Shown: in pieces, positions 1 through 23,900 of the stretch
Layout of the letters: every line of letters begins with the position of its first letter
How positions within the stretch are numbered: position 1 is the stretch's first letter
Origin: Streptomyces profundus
Lineage (GTDB): Bacteria; Actinomycetota; Actinomycetes; Streptomycetales; Streptomycetaceae
NCBI RefSeq assembly: GCF_020740535.1
Contig: NZ_CP082362.1
Span: forward strand, 3,098,501 to 3,162,500
Reading direction: 5' to 3'
DNA length: 64,000 nt
Notes under the pieces: generated by a model
Told to the model about the DNA's origin: nothing
What the model saw: only the letters and a program-made list of their open reading frames with translations
The model's database searches: none
Program-made: the position numbers and the translations under genes

Positions 1-1
1 G

Positions 2-9714
<9,713 letters not shown>

Positions 9715-9718
<4 letters not shown>

Positions 9719-12700
9719 CCGCTCAGCCGGGATTCGAAGATGTCCTCCCGATGGCACCGTTGCAGGAGGGCCTGCTCTTCCACGCGCTCTACCAGGAGCA
9801 GTCGCTGGACGTCTATGTCGCGCAGGTCGCCCTGGAGCTCGCCGGTCCGCTGGACGGCGAGCGGCTGCGCACCGCGGTCGGGGCCCTGTTCAAGCGGCAC
9901 GCCAACCTGCGGGCCGGTTTCCGCTTCGAGCGGCTGAGCAAGCCGGTCCAGGTCATTCCCAGGGAGCTCAAGCCGCCCTACCGGGAGGTGGATCTCAGCG
10001 ACCGGGCGCCCGAGCTCTGGGAGGCCGCCCTCGCCGAGGTGCGGGAGCGGGAGGCGGACGAGCCGTTCGATCTGGAGTCCGGGCCGCTGCTGCGGTTCCT
10101 GCTGGTCAAGCGGGAGGCCGAGCGTCACCACCTGGTGGTGACCTGCCATCACATCCTGCTCGACGGCTGGTCGACGGGCGTGATGATGGGGGACCTGTTC
10201 GAGCTGTACCGGCACCACGGCGACGAGTCCCGGCTGCCCCGGGTCACCCCGTACCGCGACTACCTGCGGTGGCTGGCCGCGCGGGACCGGCCGGCGGCCG
10301 AGGCCGCCTGGCGGGCGGCGCTCGACGGCGTGGCCGGGCCGACGCTGCTGGCCGACGTGCCCGAGGACGACGAGTCGGGGACGGTGCCGGAGGAGCTGAC
10401 GGTGACCGTGCCGGAGGAGCTGACCCGGCGGATCACCGAGGCGGCCCGCCGCCACGACCTGACGTTGAACAGCGTCTTCCAGGGCAGTTGGGCGCTGGTG
10501 CTCTCCCGGCTGACCGGGCGGGACGACGTGGTGTTCGGCTCCACGGTCTCCGGCCGTCCGGCGGAGCTGCCCGGCGCCGAGACCATGGTGGGGCTCTTCA
10601 TCAACACCCTGCCGGTGCGGGTCGTGATCCGCCCCGAGCAGCCGCTGGCCGCGATGATGGCCGCGTTGCAGGGCTCGCAGGCGTCGCTGATCCCGCACCA
10701 GCACCTGAGCCTGCCGGACATCCAACGGCTCACCGGCGGCGGGCAGTTGTTCGACACGCTGACGGTCACCGAGAACTACCCGGTGGAGGCCGACGACTTC
10801 GAGGCGCCCCGGGGCGACGTCCGGCTGGTCGGCGCCGAGGGCACCGACGCCAACCACTACCCGCTGAGCATCGCCGGGCTGCCGGGCGATTCCTTCCGGA
10901 TGCGGTTCGGTTTCCGGCCCGACCTGTTCGCGCGGGAGGAGGTGGAGCGCGTCGGCGAGCGGGTGCTGGCCGTGCTGCGCGCCTTCGCCGAGCACCCGGA
11001 CCAGCCGCTGGCCCGGGTGGACGTCACCACGCCGCTGGAGCGGGTGGAGCTGCTGGCGCGGGGCACCGGGGAACTCCCCGACCACCGGGGCCAGGTCATC
11101 CCGCAGCTGTTCGAGCGGCTCGCGCAGCGGCAGCCGGACGCGCCGGCGGTGGCCTACGAGGGCACCGAGCTCGGCTACGCGGAGCTGAACCGGCGGGCCA
11201 ACCGGCTGGCGCACCAGCTGATCGCGGCCGGCGCCGGCCCGGAGAGCCGGGTGGCGCTGGCGCTGCCGAGGTCGCCCGAGCTGGTGGTGGCCATCCTGGC
11301 GGTGCTGAAGTCGGGCGCGGCCTATGTGCCGGTCGACACCGACTACCCGGCGGACCGCATCTCCTATCTGCTGACGGACTCCCGCCCCTCGGCGCTGGTG
11401 ACGACGGTGGCCGGCGGCGCCGGGCTGCCGGTGGACGAGGACGGCGTCCCGCGGATCGTGCTCGACGAGCCGGCGACGGCCGCCGAGATCATGGGCCGCC
11501 CGGAGCGCAACCCGGTCGCCGACGACCGGGGCGGGCCGCTCACCTCGGCCAGCCCGGCGTATGTCATCTACACCTCGGGCTCGACGGGGCGCCCCAAGGG
11601 CGTCGTGGTCTCGCACGCGGGCGCCGCAACCCTCGCCGAGACCCACAGGCGGCGCCTGGAGGCCGGCCCTGGCAGCCGGGTGCTCCAACTGGCGTCGCCG
11701 AGCTTCGACGCCGCGTTCTGGGAGCTGTGCATGGCGCTGCTCACCGGCGCGACCGCCGTGCTGGCGCCGGCGGCGCGGCTGGCGGCCGGCCAGCCGCTGG
11801 TGCGGCTGATCGCCGAACACGAGGTCACCCACGCCACCATCACCCCCTCCACGCTGGCGCTGCTGCCGCCCAGGGAACTCCCCTCGGTGCGGAGCCTGGT
11901 GGTCGCCGGCGAGGCGATCTCCGAGGAGCTGGCGGGGCGTTGGGCCTCGGGCCGACGCATGGTCAACGCCTACGGGCCGACCGAGACGACGGTCTGCGCG
12001 TCGATGAGCGCCCCGCTGTCGGGCCCGGGGCTGCCGCCCATCGGCGGCCCGGTGGACAGCGTGCGGCTCTATGTGCTGAACGACGCGCTCCAGCAGGTGC
12101 TGCCCGGGGTGCCGGGCGAGCTGTATGTCTCCGGCGCCGCGCTGGCGCGCGGCTATCTGGGGCGTCCCGGGCTGAGTGCCGAGCGGTTCGTCGCCGACCC
12201 CTTCGGCGGCCCGGGCCGGCGGATGTACCGCACCGGGGACGTGGTGCGCTGGCGCCCCGACGGCCAGTTGGAGTTCATCGGCCGCGCCGACGAGCAGGTG
12301 AAGGTCAGGGGCGTGCGGATCGAGCTGGGCGAGATCTCCGCCGCGCTGACCTCGCACCCGGACATCGCCCAGGCCGTGGTGGTGGTCCACGGGGATGACG
12401 ACGCCCGGCAGCTGGTGGCCTATCCGGTGCCGGAGCCTGGTGGCACGGTGCCGCCGCCCGCCGTGCTGCGGGAGCATCTGACGGCCTCGCTGCCCACCCA
12501 TATGGTGCCGGCGGTCTATGTGCCGCTCGACGCCCTGCCGACCACCCCCAACGGCAAGTTGGACCGCAAGGCCCTGCCCGAGCCGCAGGTCGCGGGCGTC
12601 GGCACGGCCCGTGCGCCCAGGTCGCCGCAGGAGGAGATCCTCTGCTCGCTCTTCTCCGAGCTGCTCGGGGTCCCCCTGATCGGCATCGACGACGGCTTCT

Positions 12701-15700
12701 TCGAGCTGGGCGGTCACTCGCTGATCGCCACCCGGCTGATCGCCCGGGTGCGCGCCGTGTTCGGGGTCGAGCTGCCGATGCGGGTGCTCTTCGAGTCTCC
12801 GACGGTGGCCGCCCTGGCGCCCCGGCTGGCCGACGCCGAGGGGACCCGTCCGGCGCTGACCGAGCAGGAGCGGCCGGCGAGGGTGCCGCTCTCCTTCGCG
12901 CAGCAACGGCTGTGGTTCCTCAACCGGTTCGAGGGCCCGAGCCCGACGTACAACATCCCGATGGCGCTGCGGCTCACCGGCACGCTGGACGTCGAGGCGC
13001 TGCGCGCCGCGCTGGAGCACGTGTTGGACCGGCACGAGAGCCTGCGGACGGTCTTCCCCGACGACGAGGGCGAGCCGTACCAGGCGCCGCGCGAACGAAG
13101 CAGTGGGCCCGCCGCGCTGGACGCCGTGGACACCACGGACCTGTCCGAGACGGAGTTCGACCGGGCGCTGTACGAGGAGACCTGCCGGGGCTTCGACCTG
13201 ACGGCCGAACTGCCGGTGCGGGCCCGGGTCTTCACCCGGGGCGAGCAGGACCATGTGCTGCTCGTCGTGCTGCACCACATCGTCGGCGACGGCTGGTCCC
13301 TGGTGCCCCTGGCCCGCGACCTGTCCACCGCCTACACCGCACGGCTCGAAGGACACGCCCCCGACTGGCAGCCACTCCCCGTCCAGTACGCCGACTACGC
13401 CATCTGGCAACGCCACTGGCTGGGCGACGAGAACGACCAGGAGAGCCCCATCTCCCGGCAACTCGACTACTGGCGGAACACCCTCGCCGACCTCCCCGCC
13501 GAACTGCCCCTGCCCACCGACCGGCCAAGGCCCCGGCTGGCCAGCCACCGCGGGGACAGCGTGCCGCTGCGCCTTGAGCCCGAACTGCACGCCAGGCTGC
13601 TGAAGTTGGCCAGGGCCGGGCAGTCGAGCCTGTTCATGGTGCTCCAGGCCGGGCTCGCCGCGCTGCTGGCCCGCAGCGGCGCCGGCGACGACATCCCCGT
13701 CGGCACCCCGATCGCGGGCCGCACCGACGACGCCCTCGACGACCTGGTCGGGTTCTTCCTCAACACGCTGGTGCTGCGTACCGACGTCTCGGGCAACCCG
13801 ACGTTCCGCGAGCTGCTGGGCCGCGTCAGGGAGACCAACCTGGGCGCCTACGCCCACCAGGACATCCCCTTCGAGCGGCTGGTCGAGGACCTCAACCCGG
13901 AGCGGTCCCTCGCCCGCCACCCGCTCTTCCAGACGATGCTGACCCTCCAGAACAACCCGACGGCCACCGTGGCGCTGCCGGGGCTGCGGGCCCAGAGCCA
14001 TCCGCTGGGCGGCTCGGTCGCCAAGTTCGACCTGTTCTTCCAGCTCGCCGAGCGGCGCGGCCCCGACGGCGCCCCCGACGGCCTGGAGGGCAGCATCGAC
14101 TTCAGCACCGACCTGTTCGACCGGGAGAGCGTCGCGCGGCTGGCCGAGCGGTTCGTCCGGCTGCTGGCCTCGGCGGCGGCCGACCCGAGGCGCGCCCTCG
14201 GCTCGCTGGAGATCATGGACCCGGTGGAGCGGCACCAGTTGCTGGTGCGGGAGAACGACACCGCCCGCCCCGTGCCGGCGACCAGCATCCCCGAGCTGTT
14301 CGCCGCGCGGGTCCGGGAGACCCCCGACACCACGGCCGTCGCGGTCGGCGACACCACGCTCAGCTACGCCGAGTTGAACGAGCGCGCCAACCGGTTGGCG
14401 CATCTGCTGATCGGCCAGGGCGTCGGCCCCGAGTCGGTGGTGGGCATCCTGCTGCCGCGCTCGGCCGACCAGCTCGTCTCCCTGCTGGCCGTCCTCAAGG
14501 CGGGCGCCGCCTATCTGCCGATCGACCCCGACTACCCGGCGGAGCGGGTGGCCTTCATGCTGTCCGACGCGGCGCCGGCACTGACGCTGACCGACTCCGC
14601 GACCTGGCGGCCACGCCCCGGCACGGCCGCCGTCCCGCACCTGGAGCTGGACACGGGCTACGCCCTCGACCAGTTGGCGCGGCAGCCGGTCACCGACCCC
14701 ACGGACGCACGGCGCACCGGCCGGCTCACCCCCGACTCGCCGGTGTATGTCATCTACACCTCGGGCTCGACCGGCCGCCCCAAGGGCGTGGTGATGCCGG
14801 CCAGGGCCATGCTGAACCTGCTGTCCTGGCACGAGTCGGCGATCGGACGCACCACCGCGTCCGGACCCGCCCGGGTCGCCCAGTTCACCGCGCTCAGCTT
14901 CGATGTCTCCGCCCAGGAGGTGCTCTCCGCGCTGACCTCGGGCAAGACGCTGGTGGTCCCCGACCAGGAGATCAGGCGGGACGCGGCGGCGTTCGCCCGC
15001 TGGCTGGACGAGCAGCGGGTCAACGAGCTGTACGCGCCGCGGATCGTGGTGGACGCGGTGGCGGAGGCCGCCGTCGAGCAGGACCTGGCGCTTCCGGCGC
15101 TGACCGCCGTGGTGCAGGCCGGTGAGGCCCTGGTGCTGAGCCGGAACATCGACGGGTTCCACGCCGCCGCCCCCGACCGGCGGCTGTTCAACCACTACGG
15201 GCCGACCGAGACCCATGTGATCACCGCCGAGGAGCTGCCAGGGGACCGTTCGCTCTGGCCGGCCACCGCGCCCATCGGGCGGCCGGTGTGGAACACCCGG
15301 ATCTACCTGCTGGACAACCGGCTTGAGCCGGTCCCCGTCGGCGTCGTCGGCGAGCTGTACGCGGCCGGCGACTGCCTGGCGCGCGGCTATCTGAACCGGG
15401 CGGGGCTGACCGCCGACCGTTTCCTGGCCGATCCCTTCGCCGGCGGCGGCCAGCGGATGTACCGCACCGGCGACCTGGCCAGGCGGCGGGCGGACGGACG
15501 GATCGAGTACCTGGGCCGCGCCGACGGCCAGACGAAGGTGCGGGGCTTCCGGATCGAGCCGGGCGAGATCGAGTCGGTGCTCTCCCGACTTCCGGCGGTG
15601 TCGGCCGCCGCCGTGCTGGCCAGGCGGGACCGGGAGGATCAGGAGGATCGGGAGGGTACGGCCCGCCAGTTGGTGGCCTATGTGGTGCCGGCCGACGGCG

Positions 15701-18700
15701 GGGAGCTGCCAGGAGAGGCGGAGCTGCGCGCCCAGGTCGCCGCCGAACTGCCGGACTACATGGTGCCGGCGGTCTTCGTGCCGCTGCCGGAGCTCCCGTT
15801 GACGCCCAACGGGAAGCTCGACCGGCGGGCGCTCCCGGCGCCCGAGCGGGGGGCGGTGAGCCGGCGGGCGCCGCGCACCGCGCGCGAGGAGCGGCTGTGC
15901 GCGCTGTTCGCCGAGGTGTTGGGGGTGCCGGCCGAGTCCGGGATCGGCATCGACGACAGCTTCTTCGTGCTGGGCGGCCACTCGCTGCTGGCCACCCGGC
16001 TGATCAGCCGGGTCCGTTCGGTGCTCGGCGTGGAGCTGTCGCTGCGCGCCGTCTTCGAGACCCCGACGGTCGCCGGGCTGGCCGAACTGCTGGCCGACTC
16101 CCCGGCCGGGGCGGCGCGTCCGGCGCTGACCCGGCAGGAGCGGCCGGAGAGGGTGCCGCTGTCCTACGCGCAGCAACGGCTGTGGTTCCTCAACCGGTTC
16201 GAGGGCCCGAGCCCCACCTACAACCTGCCGATGACGCTGCGGCTGACCGGCACGCTGGACATCGAGGCGCTGCGCGCCGCGCTGGACGACGTGACCGGGC
16301 GGCACGAGAGCCTGCGGACGGTCTTCCCCGACACCGGTGGGCGCGGCCATCAGGTCGTCCGCACGGACCGGGCACCGGAGTTGACCGTGGTGGACGCCAC
16401 CGGCTACCCGGCGGACCGGCTCCGCGACGCGCTCGGCGACGCGGCCGGCGAGGGCTTCGAGCTCACCAGCCAACTCCCCCTGCGGGCCCGGGTCTTCACC
16501 TGCGGCGAGCAGGACCATGTGCTGCTGGTCGTGCTGCACCACATCGTCGGCGACGGCTGGTCCCTGGTGCCCCTGGCCCGCGACCTGTCCACCGCCTACA
16601 CCGCACGGCTCGAAGGACGGGCCCCGAGCTGGGAGCCGCTGCCCGTCCAGTACGCCGACTACGCCATCTGGCAACGCCACTGGCTGGGCGACGAGAACGA
16701 CCAGGAGAGCCCCATCTCCCGGCAACTCGACTACTGGCGGAACACCCTCGCCGACCTCCCCGCCGAACTGCCCCTGCCCACCGACCGCCCAAGGCCCGCC
16801 GAGGCGGGACACCAGGGCGACAGCGTGCCGCTGCGGGTCGGGCCCGAACTGCACGCCCGGCTGCGGGAGATCGCGCGGGAGGCCGATGTCAGCCTCTTCA
16901 TGGTGCTCCAGGCGGGTCTCGCCACGCTGCTGGCCCGCAGCGGCGCGGGCGAGGACATCCCCGTCGGCACGGCCGTCGCCGGCCGCACCGACGACGCCCT
17001 CGACGACCTGGTCGGCTTCTTCGTCAACACGCTGGTGCTGCGCACCGACGTCTCGGGCGACCCGACGTTCCGTGAGCTGCTGGGCCGCGTCAGGGAGACC
17101 GACCTGGGCGCGTTCGCCCACCAGGACGTCCCCTTCGAGCGGCTGGTCGAGGACCTCAACCCGGAGCGGTCCCTCGCCCGTCACCCCCTGGTGCAGACGC
17201 TGTTGACGCTGGACAACAACGCCGAAGCGGTGCTCGAACTGCCGGGCGTCGCGGTGTCGGGCGAGCCGCTCGGCCTCGACGTGGCCAAGTTCGACCTGCT
17301 CTTCGGCCTGGAGGAGCTGCGCGCCGAGGACGGCTCGGCCGCCGGCATCGACGGCGCGCTCCAGTACCGCACCGACCTGTTCGACCGGGAGACCGCCCGC
17401 CGGCTGGCGACCCGGCTGACCCGGCTGCTGGCCGCCCTCGCGGCCGATCCCGACCGTCGGGTGTCGGCGGCCGAGCTGCTGGAGGAGGACGAACGGCGGC
17501 TGCTGCTGCGGGAGTTCAGCGGGATCGAACAGGACACCGAGCCGCTGGCCGCGTCGGTCCCCGACCGGTTCTCCGAGCAGGTCAGGCGGGTGCCGGACGC
17601 GGTCGCCGTCAGCGCCGGCTGGGTCTCGCTCAGCTACGCCGAACTGGACGCCAGATCGAACCAGTTGGCCCGCCGGCTGGTGGAGCGGGGCGTCGGCCCG
17701 CGGTCCTCGGTCGCGCTGCTGCTGGAGCGCTCCGTGCACGTGGTGGTCGCCTCGCTCGCGGTGCTCAAGACCGGCGCCGCCTATGTGCCGCTCGACCCGC
17801 GCTTCCCGTCGTCCCGGGTGCGGGACATCATCCTGGAGAACGAGGTGTCGGTCCTGCTGGCCGACAGCATGGGGGCCCGTCCCGAGCTGCCCGCCGGGGT
17901 GGAACCGCTCCTGGTCGACGTGGACTTCGCGATCGGCCAGCAGCCGCCCGACCCGCTGGACGTCACCATCTACCCGGAGCAGCTTGCCTATGTGATGTAC
18001 ACGTCGGGCTCGACCGGCCGCCCCAAGGGCGTCGCCGTCACCCATCGGGACATCCTGGCGTTCGCCGCCGACCGGAGCTGGACCGAGGGGCACGAACGGG
18101 TGCTGCTGCACGCGCCGCACGCCTTCGACGCCAGCACCTACGAGTTGTGGGCCCCGCTGCTGGGCGGCGGCGAGGTGGCCGTCGCGCCGGCCGGTCCGCT
18201 GGACCCGACGCGGCTGGCCGCGCTGCTCGGCGAGCGGCGGATCACCGGCATGTTCCTGACCGCCGGGCTGTTCCGGCTGATCGCCGAGGAGCGGCCGGCC
18301 GGCTTCGCCGGCCTGCGGGAGCTGTGGACGGGAGGCGACACCGTGCCGGCCGCCGCCGTGCGCCGGGTGCTTGAGCACTGCCCGGGGCTGGTGGTGACCA
18401 ACGGCTACGGGCCGACCGAGGCCACCACGTTCGCCGCCAGCCACCCGGTGCGGGACGCGGCGGCGGTGCCGGCCCTGCTGCCGATCGGCCGGCCGCTGGA
18501 CTCGATGCGGCTGCTGGTCCTCGACGAGCGGCTGCGTCCGGCGCCGATCGGCGTCGCCGGCGAGCTGTACATCGGCGGCGACGGCGTGGCCCGCGGCTAT
18601 GTGCGCCAACCGGGCGTGACCGCCGAGCGGTTCGTCGCCGACCCCTACGGGCCGGCGGGAGCACGGCTGTACCGCACGGGTGACCTGGTGCGCTGGACCG

Positions 18701-20919
18701 CGGCGGGCGAGTTGGTCTTCCTGGGCCGCACCGACGACCAGGTGAAGCTGCGCGGCTTCCGGATCGAGCTGGGCGAGGTGGAGGACGCGATGCTCGCCGC
18801 CCCCTCGGTGGGCAACGCGGTCGCGGTGGTGCGGCACGAGCCGCCGGCGCCCAAGCAGCTGGTCGGCTATGTGGTGCCGGCCGAGGCCGGGGCCCGGCTG
18901 GATGTGGCCGAGCTGCGGCGGCTGTTGGCGGAACGGCTGCCGGAGTACATGGTGCCGGCCCGGCTGGTCCCGCTGGAGCGGCTGCCGCTGACCGGCAACG
19001 GCAAGGTGGACCGCCGGGCGCTGCCCGCGCCCGACCAGGCACGGGAGACGCCGGCGCCCGAAACGCCGGCGCCCGAAACGGCTGAAGCGCCCGAAACGCC
19101 CACGGCTGAAGCGCCCGAGGCGGCTGAAGCGGCTGAGACCACCGAAGTCGCGGAAGGAGCCGAGACGCCGGCGGCGGCGGAGCCGGCCGAGCGGTCGGCG
19201 CAGGACATCCTGCGGGGGCTGTTCGCCGAGCTGCTCGGCCAGCCGGAGGTCGACGCGCACGACAGCTTCTTCGACATCGGCGGCGACAGCATCTCCTCGC
19301 TCCAACTGGTCTCCCGGGCCCGCGACCACGGGCTGGTCTTCGCGCCGAAGGACGTCTTCCAGTTCCGGACGCCGGCCGAGCTGGCGGAGATCGCCACGCC
19401 CGTCGCGGAGCAGGAGCAGGAGGACCAGTCGGCGGGCACGGGGCCGATGCCCCTCACGCCGATCATCCACTGGCTGCGCGAACGCGGCGGAGCCATCGGC
19501 CAGTTCAACCAGTCGATGATCCTCCAGGCGCCGGCCGGAATGACCCACGAGCAGCTGGTCACCACCGTGCGGACGCTCGTCGACCACCATGACGCGCTGC
19601 GGATGCGGCTGAAGCGCACCGAGGCGGAGTGGTCGCTTGAGATCGCCCCGCCCGGCACCGTGCCGGCCGAAGCGGTGATCCGCCATGTCGACCTGTCGGG
19701 AACGGCCCCCGAGACATGGGGGACGACCATGCACGTCGAGGGCCCGGCCGCCCGGCGGCGCCTCGACCCCGACGCCGGAAAGATGATCCAGGTCGTCTGG
19801 TACGACGGCGGCTCGGCACAGCGGGGCCGCATCCTGCTGTCGGTGCACCACCTGGCCGTCGACGCGGTGTCCTGGCAGATCCTGCGCTCCGACATCAAGA
19901 GCGTCTGGCAGGCGGTCGTCGCCGGCCGCCAGCCGGAGCTCGAACCGGCCGGCACCCCGCTGCGCCGGTGGGCCGAGCGGCTGATCGAGGCGGCGAAGGA
20001 CCCGGCCAGGACGGCCGAGTCGGCGGCCTGGCGGGCGCGGCAGGAGAGCCCCAACCCGCCGATCACCAGCGAGCGGGTGGACCGGGAGCGGGACGTGGCC
20101 GACACGGTGCGGACGCTGACCTTCACCCTGCCGACCGAGACCACGTCGCCGCTGCTCACCAGCGTCCAGACCGCCTTCAACGCGCGGGTCAACGACGTGC
20201 TGCTGACCGGTCTGGGGCTGGCCGTCGCCGACTGGCGCCGGCGGCGCACCGGCAGCACCGCCACCGGTCTGCTGCTGGCCCTGGAGGGCCACGGCCGCGA
20301 GGAGTTCCTGGACGGCGTGGACCTGTCCCGCACGGTGGGCTGGTTCACCAGCATGTACCCGGTCCATGTCGACCCGGGGGCCGCCGACGACGCGCTGTGG
20401 GCCGAGGGGACGGGCGCCGGGCAGGCGCTCAAGCGGGTCAAGGAGCAGCTGCGGGCCATCCCGGACAACGGGGTCGGCTACGGGATGCTGCGGTATCTCA
20501 ACCCGGAGACCGCCCGCGATCTCGACTCCACGTCGAGCCCCGCGATCGGGTTCAACTACCTGGGCCGCTTCGACGCCGGCGGGGCCGGCGAGATCGCCGA
20601 CTGGGCCCCCTCACCCGAGGGTGGCGCCTACGGCGGCGACGACCCGGGGATGCCGGTGGCGCACGCCTTGGAGATCACGGCCTTCACCGAGCAGCACGCG
20701 GACGGCCCCCGGCTGACCGCGAACTGGCACTGGCCGGCGGCCCTGTTCGACGAGTCGGCCGTCGCCGAGCTGGCGGAGAGCTGGTTCCGCGCGCTGACCG
20801 CGCTGGTGAAGGACGCCGAGGGCCCGGGGGCCGGTGGGCTGACCCCGTCCGACGTGACCCTGTCCTCGCTTGACCAGGACGAGATCGACGCCCTCGAAGC
20901 AGAGCTGAACGGACTGTAG
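9715..20919 (+). CDS. Non-ribosomal peptide synthetase, C-A-PCP-C-A-PCP-C-A-PCP-E
   Basis: Three complete modules, about 3,734 residues. I chose GTG at 9715 because GGAG at 9705-9708 sits 6 nt upstream and the codon overlaps the previous stop; an ATG at 9703 is also in frame. Rough domains: C 8-440, A 462-960, PCP 968-1042, C 1055-1500, A 1523-2043, PCP 2052-2126, C 2148-2585, A 2613-3105, PCP 3164-3225, E 3246-3720. The first C opens with [15 protein letters not shown], the style expected after an upstream epimerase (DCL). Specificity residues read DAWTVAAVC (Phe), DVQLVAHVI (Pro) and DAYFWGGTF (Val/Ile-like, less sure). The E domain keeps [10 protein letters not shown] and RTVGWFTS. A 50-residue Ala/Glu/Pro/Thr linker separates the last A and PCP. 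Codon use here is normal for high-GC actinomycetes, unlike parts of both flanking NRPS genes. Confidence 0.96.
13240..13525. repeat. Short direct repeat in C domain of second NRPS gene, copy 1
   Basis: About 285 bp of condensation-domain sequence, around the HHIVGDGWS motif and downstream, are nearly identical to 16504-16789 (offset 3,264 bp). The flanking sequence is clearly diverged, which suggests local gene conversion. The skew is milder than in repeats A to C. Confidence 0.8.
16504..16789. repeat. Short direct repeat in C domain of second NRPS gene, copy 2
   Basis: Partner of 13240-13525, located in the third-module condensation domain of the same gene. Confidence 0.8.
19045..19194. repeat. 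Degenerate repeat coding an Ala/Glu/Pro/Thr linker
   Basis: It encodes about 50 residues built from APETP- and EAPE-like units between the last A and PCP domains of the second NRPS. At DNA level a 15-bp unit (ACGCCGGCGCCCGAA) is directly repeated at its start. It is likely a flexible linker; no catalytic residues are seen. Confidence 0.7.
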
Positions 20920-20930
20920 GAGACAAGCAC

Positions 20931-23900
20931 GTGAGCAACTCGAAGATCGAGGACATCCTTCCGCTGTCACCGTTGCAGGAAGGCATGATGTTCCATGCGA
21001 CGTTTGACGAAGAACTCGACGTCTACACCGTTCAGTTCGTCCTGACCATCGAGGGACCGCTGGAGCGGGACCGGCTGCGGGCCGCGGCCGAGGCGCTGCT
21101 GCGTCGGCACGCCAACCTCCGCGCCGGGTTCCGGCTGCGGCGCAACGGCGAGCCGATGCAGGTGGTGCACCGCGAGGTGGCGCTGCCCTGGACCGAGGTG
21201 GATCTCGCCACGCTGGAACCCACCGCCCGCGCCAAGGAGTTGGACCGGCTCCTCGCCGAGGACAGGTTCCGTCGGTTCGACCTCAGCCAGCCGCCGCTGA
21301 TGCGGTTCACGCTGCTCGATCTCGGCGCCGACGGCCACCAGTTGGTCCTCAGCAACCACCACATCCTGCTGGACGGCTGGTCCATGCCGCTGCTGGTGGG
21401 CGAGTTGCTCGAACTCTACGGCCGGGGCGGTGACCCGGCCGGGCTGCCGCAGGTGACGCCCTACCGGGAGTATCTGAGCTGGCTCTCCCGCCAGGACCAG
21501 GCGGCCGGTGAGGCCGCCTGGCGCCAGGTGTTGGACGGGGTCACCGAGCCCACCCTGCTGGCGCCCTCGGGCGCCGGCAGGGCGGCGCGGGCCCCCGAAC
21601 AGCTGTCCGTCGAGCTGCCCCACGAGCTGTACTCGCGGCTCCAGGAGACCGCGCGCGCCCGCGGCGTGACGCTGAACACCGTGCTCCAGGCCGCCTGGGC
21701 GGTGCTGCTGGGCCGGCTGACCGGCCGGGACGACGTCGTCTTCGGCGCCACCGTCGCCGGCCGCCCCCCGGAGGTGCGCGGCGTCGAGTCCATGATCGGA
21801 CTCTTCATCAACACCCTGCCCGTCCGAGTCCGCCTCAACGGCGAGGAACCACTCGCCGACCTGCTCACCCGCCTCCAGGGCCAGCAGGCGGAACTCCTCC
21901 AACACCAGCACCTGCGGCTGACCGACGTGCAGGCCCTCACCGGACTGCCCGAACTCTTCGACACCCTGCTGGTCTTCGAGAACTTCCCCGTCGACGGGGA
22001 CTCGCTGAGCGAGAACGCCTCGACCTCCACCCTCCAGGTGACCGGCCTCACCGGGGAGGACTCGACGCACTACCCGCTGACGCTGATGGTGATGCCGGCC
22101 AGGGAACTGACGCTGCGGATCGGGTATCGGCCGGATCTGATCCCCGAGGACGAGGCCCGCCTCCTGCCCGACCGCCTCACCCAGATCCTCACCACACTCA
22201 CCGAAGCGCCCTCCACCCCCACCAGCCGGACACCCATCCTCACCACCGAGGAACACCACCGCATCATCCACGACTGGAACAACACCACCCACCCACTCCC
22301 CTACGACGACCTCCTCGACCTCTTCCACCACCACGCCACCAACACCCCCAACCACCCCGCACTCACCACCAACAACACCACCCTCACCTACCAACAACTC
22401 AACCACCAAGCCAACCAACTCGCCCACCACCTCACCACCCAAGGCACCCAACCCGGCACCCACATCGCCATCGCACTCCCCCGCACCCACCACCTCCCCA
22501 CCGCACTCCTCGCCACCCTCAAAACCGGAGCCGCCTACCTCCCCATCGACCCCACCTACCCACCCGACCGCATCACCTACATGACCACCCACACCCAACC
22601 CACCCACATCATCACCACCACAGAACACACCCACCTCTTCCCCCCACACATCCCCCAAACCCACCTCGACAACCCCACCACCCAAACCACCCTCACCACC
22701 CACCCCACCACCAACCCAACCCCCACCATCCACCCCCAAACCCCCGCCTACACCATCTACACCTCAGGCTCCACCGGACGCCCCAAAGGCGTCACCATCC
22801 CCCGCCACGCACTCACCAACTTCCTCACCTCCATCCCCCACACCACCCACCCACTCACCCCCAACGACAACCTCCTCGCCGTCACCACCATCGCCTTCGA
22901 CATCGCCGCCCTAGAGATCTACCTCCCCCTCACCACCGGCGCCACCCTCACCCTCGCCACCCGCAACGACACCCGCGACCCCCACCAACTCACCCACCTC
23001 ATCAACACCCACCACATCACCACCCTCCAAGCCACCCCCAGCCTCTGGCACACCCTCACCACCACCCAGCCCAACGCCCTCAACCAACTCCACGCCCTCA
23101 CCGGCGGCGAAGCCCTCCCCACCCACCTCGCCCACCAACTCACCCAACACACCCACACCACCCACAACCTCTACGGACCCACAGAAACCACCATCTGGTC
23201 CACCACCACCCCCATCACCCCCACCAACACACCCCCCAACGGAAAAACCCCACCCATCGGCCACCCCATCTGGAACACCCGCGTGTACATCCTCGACAAC
23301 CACCTCCGACCCCAACCCCCAGGCACCCCAGGCAACCTCTACATCGCCGGCCACGGCCTCGCCCACGGCTACCACAAACGCCCCGACCTCACCGCCGAAC
23401 GCTTCACCGCCGACCCCTACGGCCCACCCGGCACCCGCATGTACCACACCGGAGACCTCGCCACCTGGACCACCAACGGCACCCTCCACTACCACGGCCG
23501 CACCGACCACCAAATCAAACTCCGCGGCCACCGCATCGAACCCGCCGAAATCCAAACCGCCCTCACCACCCACCCCCACCTCACCCAAACCGCCGTCATC
23601 CTCCGGGGCGAGGACAGCGCCCACCAGTACCTGTGCGCCTATGTGGTCCCGGCCGACGGCGCCGAAGCGCCGAGCGTCGACGAACTGCGCGCGCACGCCG
23701 CGGCGGCCCTGCCCGAGTACATGGTTCCCGGCGCGTTCGTGGTCCTCGACGCGCTGCCGCTCACCCCGAACGGCAAACTCGACCGCGCCGCCCTCCCCGA
23801 CCCCGAACTGGGCTCGGGGGAAGGCTCCCGACGGCCCCGGACCGCCCGCGAGGAGGCCGTGCACGGCGTCTTCGCCGAGGTGCTCCGGCTGGCCGAGGAC

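Noticed and set aside
22240-23600. Thr/His/Pro-rich translation looking like a frameshifted or non-coding stretch
   Set aside because: The frame keeps [20 protein letters not shown] and other A-domain motifs in order and joins normal domains on both sides. Other frames have none. It is coding sequence with unusual composition.
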